Shown piece after piece: positions 7,183 through 14,557 of a stretch of 14,557 nt of DNA. Both the position numbers and the translations under genes were made by a program. Numbering within the stretch: the first letter of the stretch is position 1; every line of letters begins with the position of its first letter. Below the pieces are notes generated by a model. It searched no databases. It had not been told where the DNA came from and saw only the letters and a program-made list of their open reading frames with translations. Origin of the DNA: Sanchytrium tribonematis (Eukaryota > Sanchytriomycota > Sanchytriomycetes > Sanchytriales > Sanchytriaceae); the NCBI GenBank assembly GCA_018985235.1, contig JADGIG010000167.1, positions 1-14,557 on the forward strand, in the 5' to 3' direction.

Positions 7183-8950
7183 ATGATAACAAATCAAGTT
7201 ACACAGGAAGCTTTGAATACATTTGAGCTTATTAAGGACAACGAATATCAAAATAAAAACATAGGAATGGCGCAATACGAAGGTATATTCAGCTGTCACT
7301 GTTTTTACACAGACCCATGTGATTCCGGCTGTGTTAATAAAGAACTTATGATTGAATGTACAAAAGATACTTGTCCCGTCAGCAGTCACTGCAAAAATAT
7401 GAGATTTCAAAATCGAGAATTTAAAAACATCGAATTAATTAAAACTGAACTAAAAGGATTTGGAATTATATCTAAAGAAGAAATTGATAAAGACGAGTTT
7501 ATATTAGAATATGTTGGTGAATACATAACTGAAACCAAATTTCATAAGCGGATTGTTGAGTATACAAAGAAAAAACATCAGCATTTTTACGGGATGCAAC
7601 TCCGTCAATCCGAATATGTCGATGCCACTAAAAAAGGAGGATTGGCTAGGTTTTGCAATCATTCTTGTAATCCCAATTGTACAATTCAGCAGTGGATAGT
7701 TAATGACAGATTGAGAATGGGCCTTTTTGCAATTCGGGATATTGGCGTGGATGAAGAGTTGACTTTTGATTATAATTTTGAAAGATTCGGAACTCCTCAA
7801 AAGTGTTACTGTGGTGAAACTAATTGCAGAGGTTATATTGGTCAAGCGAAAGAAGACATGACTGAAATTGCTGCAGAAGAAAGAGCTGCCGAAAAGCAAG
7901 AAAAGCTATTGAACGCTACTCCCTATAAAAAGGAGAAAGAGCTATTGAAAATGATAAGTATGTTTTTAAAAGATATGAAGCCAGCAGAATTAGAAAAATG
8001 TATATACCGCTTACTCTGCTCTGACAAAAGTATATTATTACGTTTTATTAACTTTCATGGATTGTTTGTTGTGAAACAACTATTAACTCAATATACCAAG
8101 GAGCGTTTTTACGAGGAAATAATTGAACTTTGTTGTAATTTACCATTAACTAGAAAAAACTATTTAGAATCTACTGGTGTTTTGAAAAAACTTGATAGCT
8201 GCTTAAGTGAATGTCAAGATGATAGTATCAGAATCAAGCTTGAAGACTTGTCCGAAAAATGGAACAATTTAAAACTTGACATTATAATATCAAAATCTAG
8301 AAATTTTGTTCCAACAAAGCGTGAAGATGTCGAAAAAGTCGAAAGTCCATCAAAGAAAGCAAAAACTGAGCAAACAAAATTGCAGCAAAGATCCCCACCT
8401 ATGCTTATAGAGGATGACCTGTTGCCAAAAAATTGGAAGAGATATGAAGATGCCAGGGGCTCATTTTATGAACACATCTCTGGAAGGCGACAAACTAAAA
8501 GACCCCAAAGTGAAGAGTATATCCCTTTCGTACCAAAAAAACCGGAAAATGGAGAATCTTCTATAAATAGTCCAAGTCCTGCGCCTGATCCAATTGACAA
8601 TTTGGATGTTGATTCAGTAATGGCTGAGATTGAACAAAAGAAATTGGAAAATTTAAAAAAATCTTTTGAAAGTGACCGGCATTCGGCGAAACTCTACAAG
8701 CAATTTCGTGTCGATGTCACCGACGCTGTGAAAAAGAGATTATCGAAGTATGCACCACAATGGAAATCAGACAAAGAATTATTCAAAAAGCACGCTAAAT
8801 ATGTAACTTTTATTTACTTAGATAACAGAAAAAATAATAGATGCTGAATTATTAAAGCATAATACCATTTCCACTTGGAATTCCAGCAAAGACGAAAAAC
8901 TTAAAAAATTTGTTAAAAAATATGTATCTAAAAAGAAAAGATCCTCATAA
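7183..8950 (+). CDS. SET2: Set2 histone H3 Lys36 methyltransferase, two exons
   Basis: Co-transcriptional H3K36 methyltransferase. The first ATG is 7183; an in-frame TTG just upstream is not a plausible eukaryotic start. Exons 7183-8802 and 8822-8950 encode 582 aa. Order of domains: AWS (about 36-80, Cys-rich CHCFYTDPCDSGC), SET (about 81-203) with FCNHSCNPNC (158-166) and catalytic-region FDYNFE with Tyr197, post-SET CYCGETNCRGYIG (208-220), a helical middle, a WW-like domain from about 414 (LPKNWKRYEDARGSFYEH), and a C-terminal SRI domain (about 480-582) that in known Set2 binds the phosphorylated Pol II CTD. The unspliced frame would end at a stop about 17 codons into the intron. Removing the 19-nt intron gives KHAKY-ITEKIIDAELL, the expected SRI helix, and a lysine-rich end VSKKKRSS. 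All signature residues are intact. Confidence 0.95.
8803..8821 (+). other. 19-nt spliceosomal intron in SET2 (phase 0)
   Basis: GTAACTTTTATTTACTTAG. It lies between codons 540 and 541. Excision joins FKKHAKY to ITEKIIDAELLKHN, completing the SRI helix; retention shifts the frame and removes the end of the SRI domain. TTTAC (8813-8817) is a candidate branch site, with its A at intron position 14. The next AG (8828) would give a 26-nt intron and a different frame, and does not restore the protein. Confidence 0.88.
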
Positions 8951-9179
8951 TGCAATAAAACTATGTATATAGCTCCACTGTCTCTCCATTTAAAATCTTG
9001 TAATGTAAGAAATCCTTTCGATAAAAAGTGAAATAATCAATGAGAAACTCACAACTTACTCTACCAAGCTAAAAGGTGATAGTACGTCATATATTTATTA
9101 GAATTAATGGTATAAAATACGTTTCGAGGACGCGAGTTTGGGACGTGTTAAAGTCAAACACCCAAAAAGATTTGTATAG
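8951..9179 (+). promoter_or_regulatory. 229-bp gap: SET2 3' end and PacC-like promoter
   Basis: Longest gap in the window. It begins with AATAAA at 8954-8959, 3 nt after the SET2 stop. Nearer the next gene are a CRE/ATF-like TACGTCAT (9083-9090) and a TATA box TATAAAATA (9111-9119), 69 bp before the ATG at 9180, followed by GGACGCGA and GGACGTGT. An in-frame TAG directly precedes the ATG. I found no tRNA, snoRNA box pair or short coding exon on either strand. Confidence 0.5.
8954..8959 (+). terminator. AATAAA poly(A) signal of SET2
   Basis: Begins 3 nt after the spliced SET2 stop codon (8948-8950). Its position supports the spliced reading frame over the unspliced stop at 8845-8847, which has no such hexamer next to it. 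Confidence 0.6.
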
Positions 9180-9572
9180 ATGGATCCAATTCATAATCAT
9201 TTACAAAGATGTGAGTGGGAGTATAGCGCCATCCACAAATGTGATGCTGTATTTACAACTGCTAGAGAATTATACCAGCATGTTAGTATATCCCATATAG
9301 GGTATAAGAAATATAAAACTTTGGCCACCCAATGCAATTGGGCTAGTTGTGAATTCAAGGCCACAAAAAGAGACCACTTAACATCACACATCAAAAAACA
9401 TATTGATCTTAGAGAACATGAATGTAAAATATGTTTAAAAACTTTCAAAAGAAGTCATGATTTGAAGAAACATGTAAGATTAATTCATAGCAGTGAAAGA
9501 AGCATGGCAAGCCCATCAACTGTAACTGGTCATATAATGTATATTCCGTATCAGTTCCAGAGTCATTTCTGA
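9180..9572 (+). CDS. Minimal PacC/Rim101-type C2H2 zinc-finger protein
   Basis: Three C2H2 zinc fingers of the PacC/Rim101 type in a protein of only 130 aa. Finger 1: Cys11, Cys21, His34, His39 (CEWEYS...ELYQHV). Finger 2: Cys52, Cys57, His70, His74 (CNWASC...KRDHLTSHIKKH). Finger 3: Cys82, Cys85, His98, His103 (CKICLKTFKRSHDLKKHVRLIH). The wide spacing in finger 1, the CxWxxC of finger 2, KRDHLTSHI and FKR-DLKKH are the family pattern; PacC binds GCCARG sites in ambient-pH regulation. PacC proteins normally have a few hundred further residues with a processing-protease box and Rim20/PalA-binding motifs. Here only 27 residues follow the last finger, ending YIPYQFQSHF. No 19-nt intron that extends the frame is visible at the end, and AATAAA overlaps the TGA stop. 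It is probably a complete DNA-binding module without the pH-sensing tail. Another C2H2 function is possible. Confidence 0.8.
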   Translation: MDPIHNHLQRCEWEYSAIHKCDAVFTTARELYQHVSISHIGYKKYKTLATQCNWASCEFKATKRDHLTSHIKKHIDLREHECKICLKTFKRSHDLKKHVRLIHSSERSMASPSTVTGHIMYIPYQFQSHF

Positions 9573-9577
9573 ATAAA
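9572..9577 (+). terminator. AATAAA starting on the last base of the PacC-like stop
   Basis: The stop TGA (9570-9572) runs directly into the hexamer, TGAATAAA, sharing one base. This supports a real gene end here rather than a cryptic intron continuing the frame. Confidence 0.55.
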
Positions 9578-9614
9578 TAATTTTTAACATGCAAAATAAA
9601 TCCCCATGTGACGA

Positions 9615-10476
9615 ATGTCAAACCTTGCTGGAACTAACAATGATGCTACAAATTGTCGATATTCTTGTGCTAAGAAAGGATACATTGCGGACCCATACGT
9701 GGAATGGTTTGCAACTAATCAAATTAAGTCTCCATTAATTAACAGAGGTACATTTCTTCGGACTAAAGGAATAGATTGCATTGTCGAGCGATTTTTGTCA
9801 GATTACCCCGACGGTAGTATTGTATCATTAGGTGCAGGCTTTGACACTAGATTTTTCAGGCTAAATTTAAAATGTAAATATACAGAATTTGACAAAGAGG
9901 ATGTAGTCATGTCTAAGCTTTCGAAGATCCGAAGGCATATTAAAGGACTGAGTTTGAAAAATGCTGATATAAAGCCGAATTCATTAAAATCAGATACATT
10001 GCAAGTATTTGTTTCTGATGTTCTAGAATTAGAAAATGAGATTCACCATTTTGTCGATTTTCAAAATCCTACTCTTGTAATTGCAGAATGTTTATTTATT
10101 TACCTTGATCCGCTTAAAATAGATTCGTTATTAAAGAAGCTGAGGGACTTTGGGTGCTCAATTGTTGTGTACGATCCGTTGTTTTATGATGATAGTTTTT
10201 CAAACCAAATGATTGCAAATTTAGATGTATAATGAATTTATGTAGCAAAGGCAAATTTCACTTCCGGGGTTTGAACTCTATAAATCGTTAGAAGAACATA
10301 AAAACAGATTTTTAAAATTGGGCTATAAAATTGTTGTAGCTGACACAATGGAAAATTTCACAATGATACCGCAAAACGAATTGGACCGCGTTCGGAAATT
10401 AGAGATTTTTGACGAGTTTGAGGAATGGAACCTTTTTCAAAAGCATTATCATATTTTATATGCAACCCCAAAATAA
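9615..10476 (+). CDS. PPM1: PP2A leucine carboxyl methyltransferase, two exons
   Basis: SAM-dependent enzyme (Ppm1/LCMT1) that methylates the C-terminal leucine of the PP2A catalytic subunit, which controls assembly with B-type subunits. Exons 9615-10226 and 10246-10476 give 280 aa (yeast 328, human 334). Motifs: NNDATNCR (8-15), GYIADPYVEWF (22-32), INRGTFLR (42-49, the conserved RG), the SAM-binding IVSLGAGFDTRFFRL (69-83), acidic EFDKED (91-96), VIAECLFIYL in the catalytic core, then NQMIANLD at the exon junction. After splicing comes QRQISLPGFELYKSLEEHKNR (split at the 204/205 junction), LDRVRKLEIFDEFEEWNLF and KHYHILYATPK, which match the LCMT1 C-terminus (R-x-C-x-L-x-G-x-E, LE-x-x-DE-E). 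Without splicing it would stop at residue 205, before this conserved tail. The gene starts 42 bp after the PacC-like stop and ends 43 bp before the TMEM42-like gene. Confidence 0.93.
10227..10245 (+). other. 19-nt spliceosomal intron in PPM1 (phase 0)
   Basis: GTATAATGAATTTATGTAG, between codons 204 and 205. Excision joins NQMIANLD to QRQISLPGFELYKSLEE, the family sequence. Retention gives Val then TAA. The candidate branch site TTTAT has its A at intron position 14, as in the other two introns. Confidence 0.9.
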
Positions 10477-10477
10477 A
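10472..10477 (+). terminator. AATAAA containing the PPM1 stop codon
   Basis: The gene ends AAA TAA A, with the stop (10474-10476) nested in AATAAA. The next ATG is 43 bp after the stop. Confidence 0.55.
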
Positions 10478-10519
10478 TTTGGCTTGGCTGTTACGCGGAG
10501 CATTCAAGAGTGAGCCAAA

Positions 10520-10834
10520 ATGAAAAATAGTAATGATTTTAGTACCGCTCAATCGATGCTCCCAATATTTTCAGGATTATTAGCTGTTTGGGCATCTTAT
10601 ATGGCAAAAAATGGCAACATTGCTGGTTGCGTTTTAATTAATATTGCGATGTGGTTTGTGTATAAATTGGCATTAGACAAATCATCCTCATCAGTTCGTG
10701 TTCAGTCTATCAATATGGTTACACAAATTGCTGCATCAGTCTTCGTAGGCCATTTTTTTATGGGAGAAAATGCTGAACTTAAAAATTACATCCAAATTTT
10801 CGTTCTGTCTTTCGGAGTGTATCTATTGGAATAA
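10520..10834 (+). CDS. TMEM42-like small four-helix membrane protein
   Basis: Integral membrane protein of 104 aa, resembling animal TMEM42, a half-size relative of the drug/metabolite transporter (EamA) fold. Its molecular function is not established. Hydrophobic segments: about 12-30, 34-51, 60-81 and 88-103, giving four helices. The diagnostic stretch is LALDKSSSSVRVQSIN (50-65), matching the animal L-x-x-SSSS-x-x-x-x-V pattern, followed by a small-residue-rich helix and GHFFMGE (77-83), matching the G-x-L-x-GE that precedes the last helix in this superfamily. The protein is complete at both ends and fits the usual length of a single EamA half. Its ATG lies 43 bp after PPM1, and its TAA is nested in AATAAA. 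Small DMT-type proteins diverge quickly, so a different small member of that superfamily remains possible. Confidence 0.7.
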   Translation: MKNSNDFSTAQSMLPIFSGLLAVWASYMAKNGNIAGCVLINIAMWFVYKLALDKSSSSVRVQSINMVTQIAASVFVGHFFMGENAELKNYIQIFVLSFGVYLLE

Positions 10835-10835
10835 A
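10830..10835 (+). terminator. AATAAA containing the TMEM42-like stop codon
   Basis: The gene ends GAA TAA A, stop 10832-10834 nested in AATAAA. A second AATAAA occurs at 10866-10871 in the gap before CFT1 and could serve as a backup. Confidence 0.5.
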
Positions 10836-10903
10836 TTATCTTAACGCAATACAATATCAGATTAAAATAAATTTCCAAACCTCCTTACATTTTTTCGTTC
10901 TGA

Positions 10904-13900
10904 ATGTTCACAATATTCTCAAACATACTTCCACCGACATCCGTCAACTGCAGCACATTTGGTGTATTTGATGGTAAAGAATATCTTGTGGCTGCAGCTA
11001 GAGAATCTGTAAAATTTTACATTGTTCAAAATGGCAAACTGGTTGTTGATTTCAAAGTTAGAATTGATGGGGTTCCAAAAAGCCTAAATGTTGCAAAACT
11101 CAAGGGTAGAAACCATTTAGTTATTCAATTGCAGACAGCTTTTTCAATTTGCGCGGTAGAGCAAAAATCGTTAAAAACTGTTTCTATTCATGACTATAAT
11201 CGTGAAGATCTTTTTGATTTGGGTATCAGACACCATACTCAGTACGAGCATCAGTTATTAGTAGACCAGAGAAGCTCTTATATTTTGATGCCAAACCTTG
11301 ATTTTTTCACCATTCTACCTCTAAGAGATGAGCTTGATGATCCAGATAAAATTCCATATTTTCCCAGTTGGACCGTTTCTTATAGAGACCTTTTTTTAAT
11401 TGATGTCAAGAATGTTATATTTTTAGATGGATATTTTGAGCCAACAATTGCTGTGCTCCAGGATGGCCAACCCTATTGGCAAGGTTTGCACCAAAAGGAA
11501 CAATGTTTAATTACGATATTAACACTAAATGCTCAAAACAAAACCCTGACACAATTAAAATCGTATAAGGGTCTTCCATCATCGTCTCAATTTTTGCTTC
11601 CTATACCAGGGCAAACGGGATTTATATTTTTTTGCGCAACTGGCTTTTTTATTTTTGATAGATCAAGTCCAAGTGGATATGGAATTTGCTTCAATGCATA
11701 TCACCAATTTGATTCTACAAGATACAATGAGAAATTAGAAAGTATGGGTTTAAATTTAGACGGATGTAATGCCAAGTTTTTGACAAATGAAATCTTTCTG
11801 TTAATTCTACAAAATGGAGATGTTTGGTCCGTCAAATTGCACTCCACAGCACGGTCAAGTGCTCCATTAATTGATTTTAAAGACGGAAAGCCTGAAAGTG
11901 CAGTGGGTAGCCGCTTGCTTATGAAACGTATTATGACTATCTCTATATTAAATGATATTTCGGTATCATCAACGCATTGCTTTTTAGCTTGTTGTGGTGT
12001 TTCGAAACTTCTAAATCTCAACTTTTCGGCTCCAACACCAGTATTATTGGATGAAATCGATGATGATGACCTTTATAAAGTTGATACTGTAAAGGCTGCT
12101 CCTTTGGTAGATTCCAATCAACCTAGAGAGGAATCCATCGAACTTGCAGACTCATTAAATTCTTTTGCTCCCATTCGCTGTCTAACTACTTCTACTCTTG
12201 AATCGGACTCTTTTGAAGGGAAACTTATACTTGCAGCTGCAACGGGATCCTTTTCTGAATCTAGGGTGACGTTTTTTCGTCAAAGTTTACCTTGGATTTT
12301 AAAGCAGTCGTACGGTGCCAAGGTTACAAAGTCTATAACTTATTATAATGGGTCAGAGATTATCAGTTTATATCAAAGAGAACTGAAGCAATACGTGGTT
12401 GAAATTGGGGAAAAGGTGGTTAGAACCGAAGGTAATCCTTTTAATATAGATTTCAAAAATTTAGGCTTTCTGCAAAGCTCAAAATTAAACCTAGCGTTCA
12501 ATGCTAAAACGTTTACAATTTATGATAAAAGCATGGAACTGAAATTCTCGCATACACATGACTGTGCCATTGGGACTGTTAGGATACATGAGTATATAAT
12601 TTGTAATAGAAGTAAGGATACTCTCACTGTCTTTCAAATTGACGAAAATTTCAAGGAAGCCCGTCAATTATTTAAAAAAAGTGACATTTGTGACTATTCG
12701 ATAACCCACATAGATGGCAATCTGAGATTTGTTGTTTTGATGTTAAACGATATGATACAATTATGCGATACTGATGGTGATATTATCTCGCAAACAAATT
12801 TCAGTCTGCTGCTTCCAATTATTTCAGACTCCACCCAGTCAGATTCAAGAGGCATTTTAACAAATTTGGGTGTCATTAGAGAAAATCATACAAGCTGTCA
12901 TTTTATTTTGGTAATTTAGTTTAACTTAGCTTGGAGATGAATCCGGAGAAATTATTATTTACAAAACTTTAGACTTTACAACTTTCAAAAAAGAGCAGGT
13001 TGGAATCCCCAAATTAAAATATTTCAAAAACATATTTTATCAAACCAGTTCTATGACTAACTCTTGCATATTGGTTGCAAGTTCAACGTTTTATCTTGTT
13101 ATAGATGAGCGACAAAATTTATATTTCCATGAACTTGAAAAATTGCATCATCTTAAAAGCATCCAAAAGATTGAAAATGTTCCAAACACTGAAATTTTTT
13201 CTATAATTGATGATACTAATTCGGTTTTACTCATCGAGATACCAAATAAGATGAAACGAGATGCGGAACTTGTTTACAGCCAGGTTGACATCAATTGTAC
13301 TGTTGACAAGGTTTCGTATCATGACACTTCCAACACTCTCGTTGCACTTGGCTATAAGAGAATTGAAACTAAATGTCCAGCACCTGTTGTAAGCAATGAC
13401 GAAACGGATGGTAGAAAAGTGGCTCCGTCGAATATCACAGATTTGACTACAGATATCGAATTAAAACCTGGAGCATACAAGGTAGAAATGAGCGTTTATA
13501 AACTGCATTTGCTTTCGATGGAAACATACAATATCATCGATGAATATGAATTTGATCCATATTTTGTGATATTGGATATGAAAGTCTTGATGATCGAAAC
13601 AACAGAATCTGCCTCCGGCGAAAAGCAATTTATAGCAGTGGCAGGTGGTTTAATGAAAGGCGAAGAAACGCAATTAAAAGGCGAGGTTCATTTATTAGAA
13701 GTTACTAGAATTAACCCTGATCCTACTAAACCCGACTTTACTCACAAAATTAAACATAGAGCCAAAGTGTCATTTAAAGGAGCTGCTTCATCTGTTGCGT
13801 CACTTGTGGGATATTTAATATCTACGAATGGCTTTAAAGTTATGGTTTATCGATTTGATGGCGAAAAGTTGAGTGCTATTGCCTTTCATGATATGCATCA

Positions 13901-14557
13901 TATGGTAAGTTCTGTTACAACAATTAAAAATTACGTATTAGCGACCGATGTCTATAGAAGTGCCACATTCCTTGCATTTCAAGAGGACCCTTATCGATTT
14001 TTTATGTTGGGGAGGGATTTTAGAAATTTGGAAGTCGAGCAATGTAACTTTTTAATAGATGGCAATTCTCTTGGTTTTATAGAATTAGACAAATTTGGCA
14101 ATCTTTATATATCAGCATTTTCTCCCTTCGATATACAATCTCAAAATGGCAACAAATTACTCCGAGTGGCTGATTTTCATTTGGGGTCAAAAACTTCTAG
14201 CATCATACGTGCGCAAAAAACATCAGAACAAAGCACAGGGCCTTTAAATAGGCAGTCTTTTAATTTGGTATCATTCTACGATGGTGGAATTGGTTGCATA
14301 AGCCCTATTGGAGAGCGCGTTTTTAAAAGGTTGTTGTTTATAACTTCTAGAATGTATCAGTCAATTCCTCATCATTGCGGACTCAATCCTAAATCATATA
14401 GACTTAGTACGAATACAACTGCCAGATTAGATGAAAACCCTCACAAGAACATTATTGATGGTGAATTCGCAAAGCAATTTCTTCACCTGGATCGTGCAAC
14501 TCAGCAAAGTATTACTGATTCGATTGGAATCACTAAAGACAGATTTTTGAATGATTT
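10904..14557 (+). CDS. CFT1: CPSF160/Cft1 cleavage-polyadenylation factor, two exons, end beyond right edge
   Basis: Largest scaffold of the cleavage and polyadenylation specificity factor; in known systems Cft1/CPSF160 organises the module in which CPSF30 and WDR33/Pfs2 read AAUAAA. Exons 10904-12910 and 12930 to the window edge give 1211 aa so far. The start MFTIFSNILPPTSVNCS matches the family N-terminus. VIFLDGYFEPTIAVLQDGQP (first propeller region) and LPIPGQTGFIFF are hallmarks; an acidic EIDDDDLYKVD loop lies near 380-390. After splicing, HFIL joins LGDESGEIIIYK, a propeller blade. From about residue 859 the CPSF A domain is clear: YKLHLLSMETYNIIDEYEF, then VADFHLG-like VADFHLGS, FYDGGIGCISPIGERVFKRL, IPHHCGLNPKSYRL and NIIDGEFAKQFLHL. 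By comparison with human CPSF1 only a few tens of residues are missing at the right edge. It begins 69 bp after the TMEM42-like gene. Confidence 0.95.
12911..12929 (+). other. 19-nt spliceosomal intron in CFT1 (phase 0)
   Basis: GTAATTTAGTTTAACTTAG, between codons 669 and 670. Excision joins SCHFIL to LGDESGEIIIYK, the blade sequence expected for CPSF160. Retention gives Val-Ile-stop. An earlier TAG at 12917-12919 (9 nt from the 5' end) is passed over. The TTAAC branch candidate has its A at position 14. Confidence 0.9.

Noticed and set aside
7504-7899. 131-codon open frame antisense to SET2
   Set aside because: It overlaps the strongly conserved SET and post-SET coding region; the protein has no recognisable features and is best explained as a shadow.
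8803-8828. Alternative 26-nt intron in SET2 that uses the next AG
   Set aside because: It puts the downstream sequence in a frame that does not encode the SRI helix, and it breaks the 19-nt pattern of the other two introns.
8845-8847. Unspliced stop codon as the real end of SET2
   Set aside because: It cuts the SRI domain, whereas removal of the 19-nt intron restores the domain and brings the stop 3 nt before an AATAAA.
8951-9179. RNA gene (tRNA, snoRNA or snRNA) in the longest gap
   Set aside because: No B box resembling GGTTCGANTCC, no cloverleaf and no paired C/D boxes were found on either strand.
9521-9556. Cryptic 3' intron that extends the PacC-like protein
   Set aside because: No 19-nt GTA...TAG unit is present, other GT-AG pairs do not open a long frame, and AATAAA overlaps the stop with PPM1 starting 42 bp later.
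10227-10245. Programmed frameshift or sequencing error instead of introns in SET2, PPM1 and CFT1
   Set aside because: Three independent interruptions all need removal of exactly 19 nt bounded by GTA and TAG; one-base errors or ribosomal slips would not yield that and would leave extra residues in the homology.
7142-10903. Shared ACGC promoter motif in the gaps before SET2, TMEM42-like and CFT1
   Set aside because: The 4-bp string occurs in three gaps but with unrelated flanks and variable position, and is absent from others.

Overview
The window is AT-rich eukaryotic DNA (about one third GC by eye) from a very compact fungal or fungus-related genome. A fungal affinity is suggested by an NDT80/PhoG-type transcription factor, a PacC/Rim101-type zinc-finger protein, an Ufe1/syntaxin-18 SNARE and a Gid4/Vid24 protein. 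The standard genetic code fits every gene. I cannot place the species. Early-diverging or parasitic relatives of Fungi are plausible because of the compaction, but that is inference.

Layout, left to right: SKI2 RNA helicase (minus, runs off the left edge), UFE1/STX18 SNARE (plus), NDT80-like transcription factor (minus), SWC4/DMAP1 (minus), GID4 (minus), RAD57/XRCC3-like RAD51 paralog (plus), SET2 H3K36 methyltransferase (plus), a minimal PacC/Rim101-like zinc-finger protein (plus), PPM1/LCMT1 PP2A leucine carboxyl methyltransferase (plus), a TMEM42-like small membrane protein (plus), and CFT1/CPSF1 (plus, runs off the right edge, nearly complete). Eleven genes fill 14.5 kb. No non-coding stretch exceeds 300 bases. 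The genes belong to unrelated housekeeping systems (RNA decay, ER fusion, chromatin, ubiquitin ligase, recombination, polyadenylation), so the grouping is not a pathway cluster.

The unusual part is the architecture. Three plus-strand genes (SET2, PPM1, CFT1) are each interrupted once by an intron of exactly 19 nt, GTA...TAG, phase 0, with a conserved A at intron position 14. Removing the 19 nt restores a homologous protein across the junction in every case. Four genes have the TAA stop nested inside an AATAAA hexamer, and three more have AATAAA overlapping or within a few bases of the stop. Six of the ten intergenic gaps are only 37-46 bp. The SKI2/UFE1 divergent promoter is 43 bp with a perfect 13-bp palindrome at its exact centre.

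The two longest gaps hold the most regulatory-looking sequence: 190 bp upstream of the NDT80-like gene (degenerate tandem repeats and a 38-codon upstream ORF) and 229 bp upstream of the PacC-like gene (TATA box and a CRE-like site). No tRNA, rRNA, transposon, CRISPR array or viral gene was seen.
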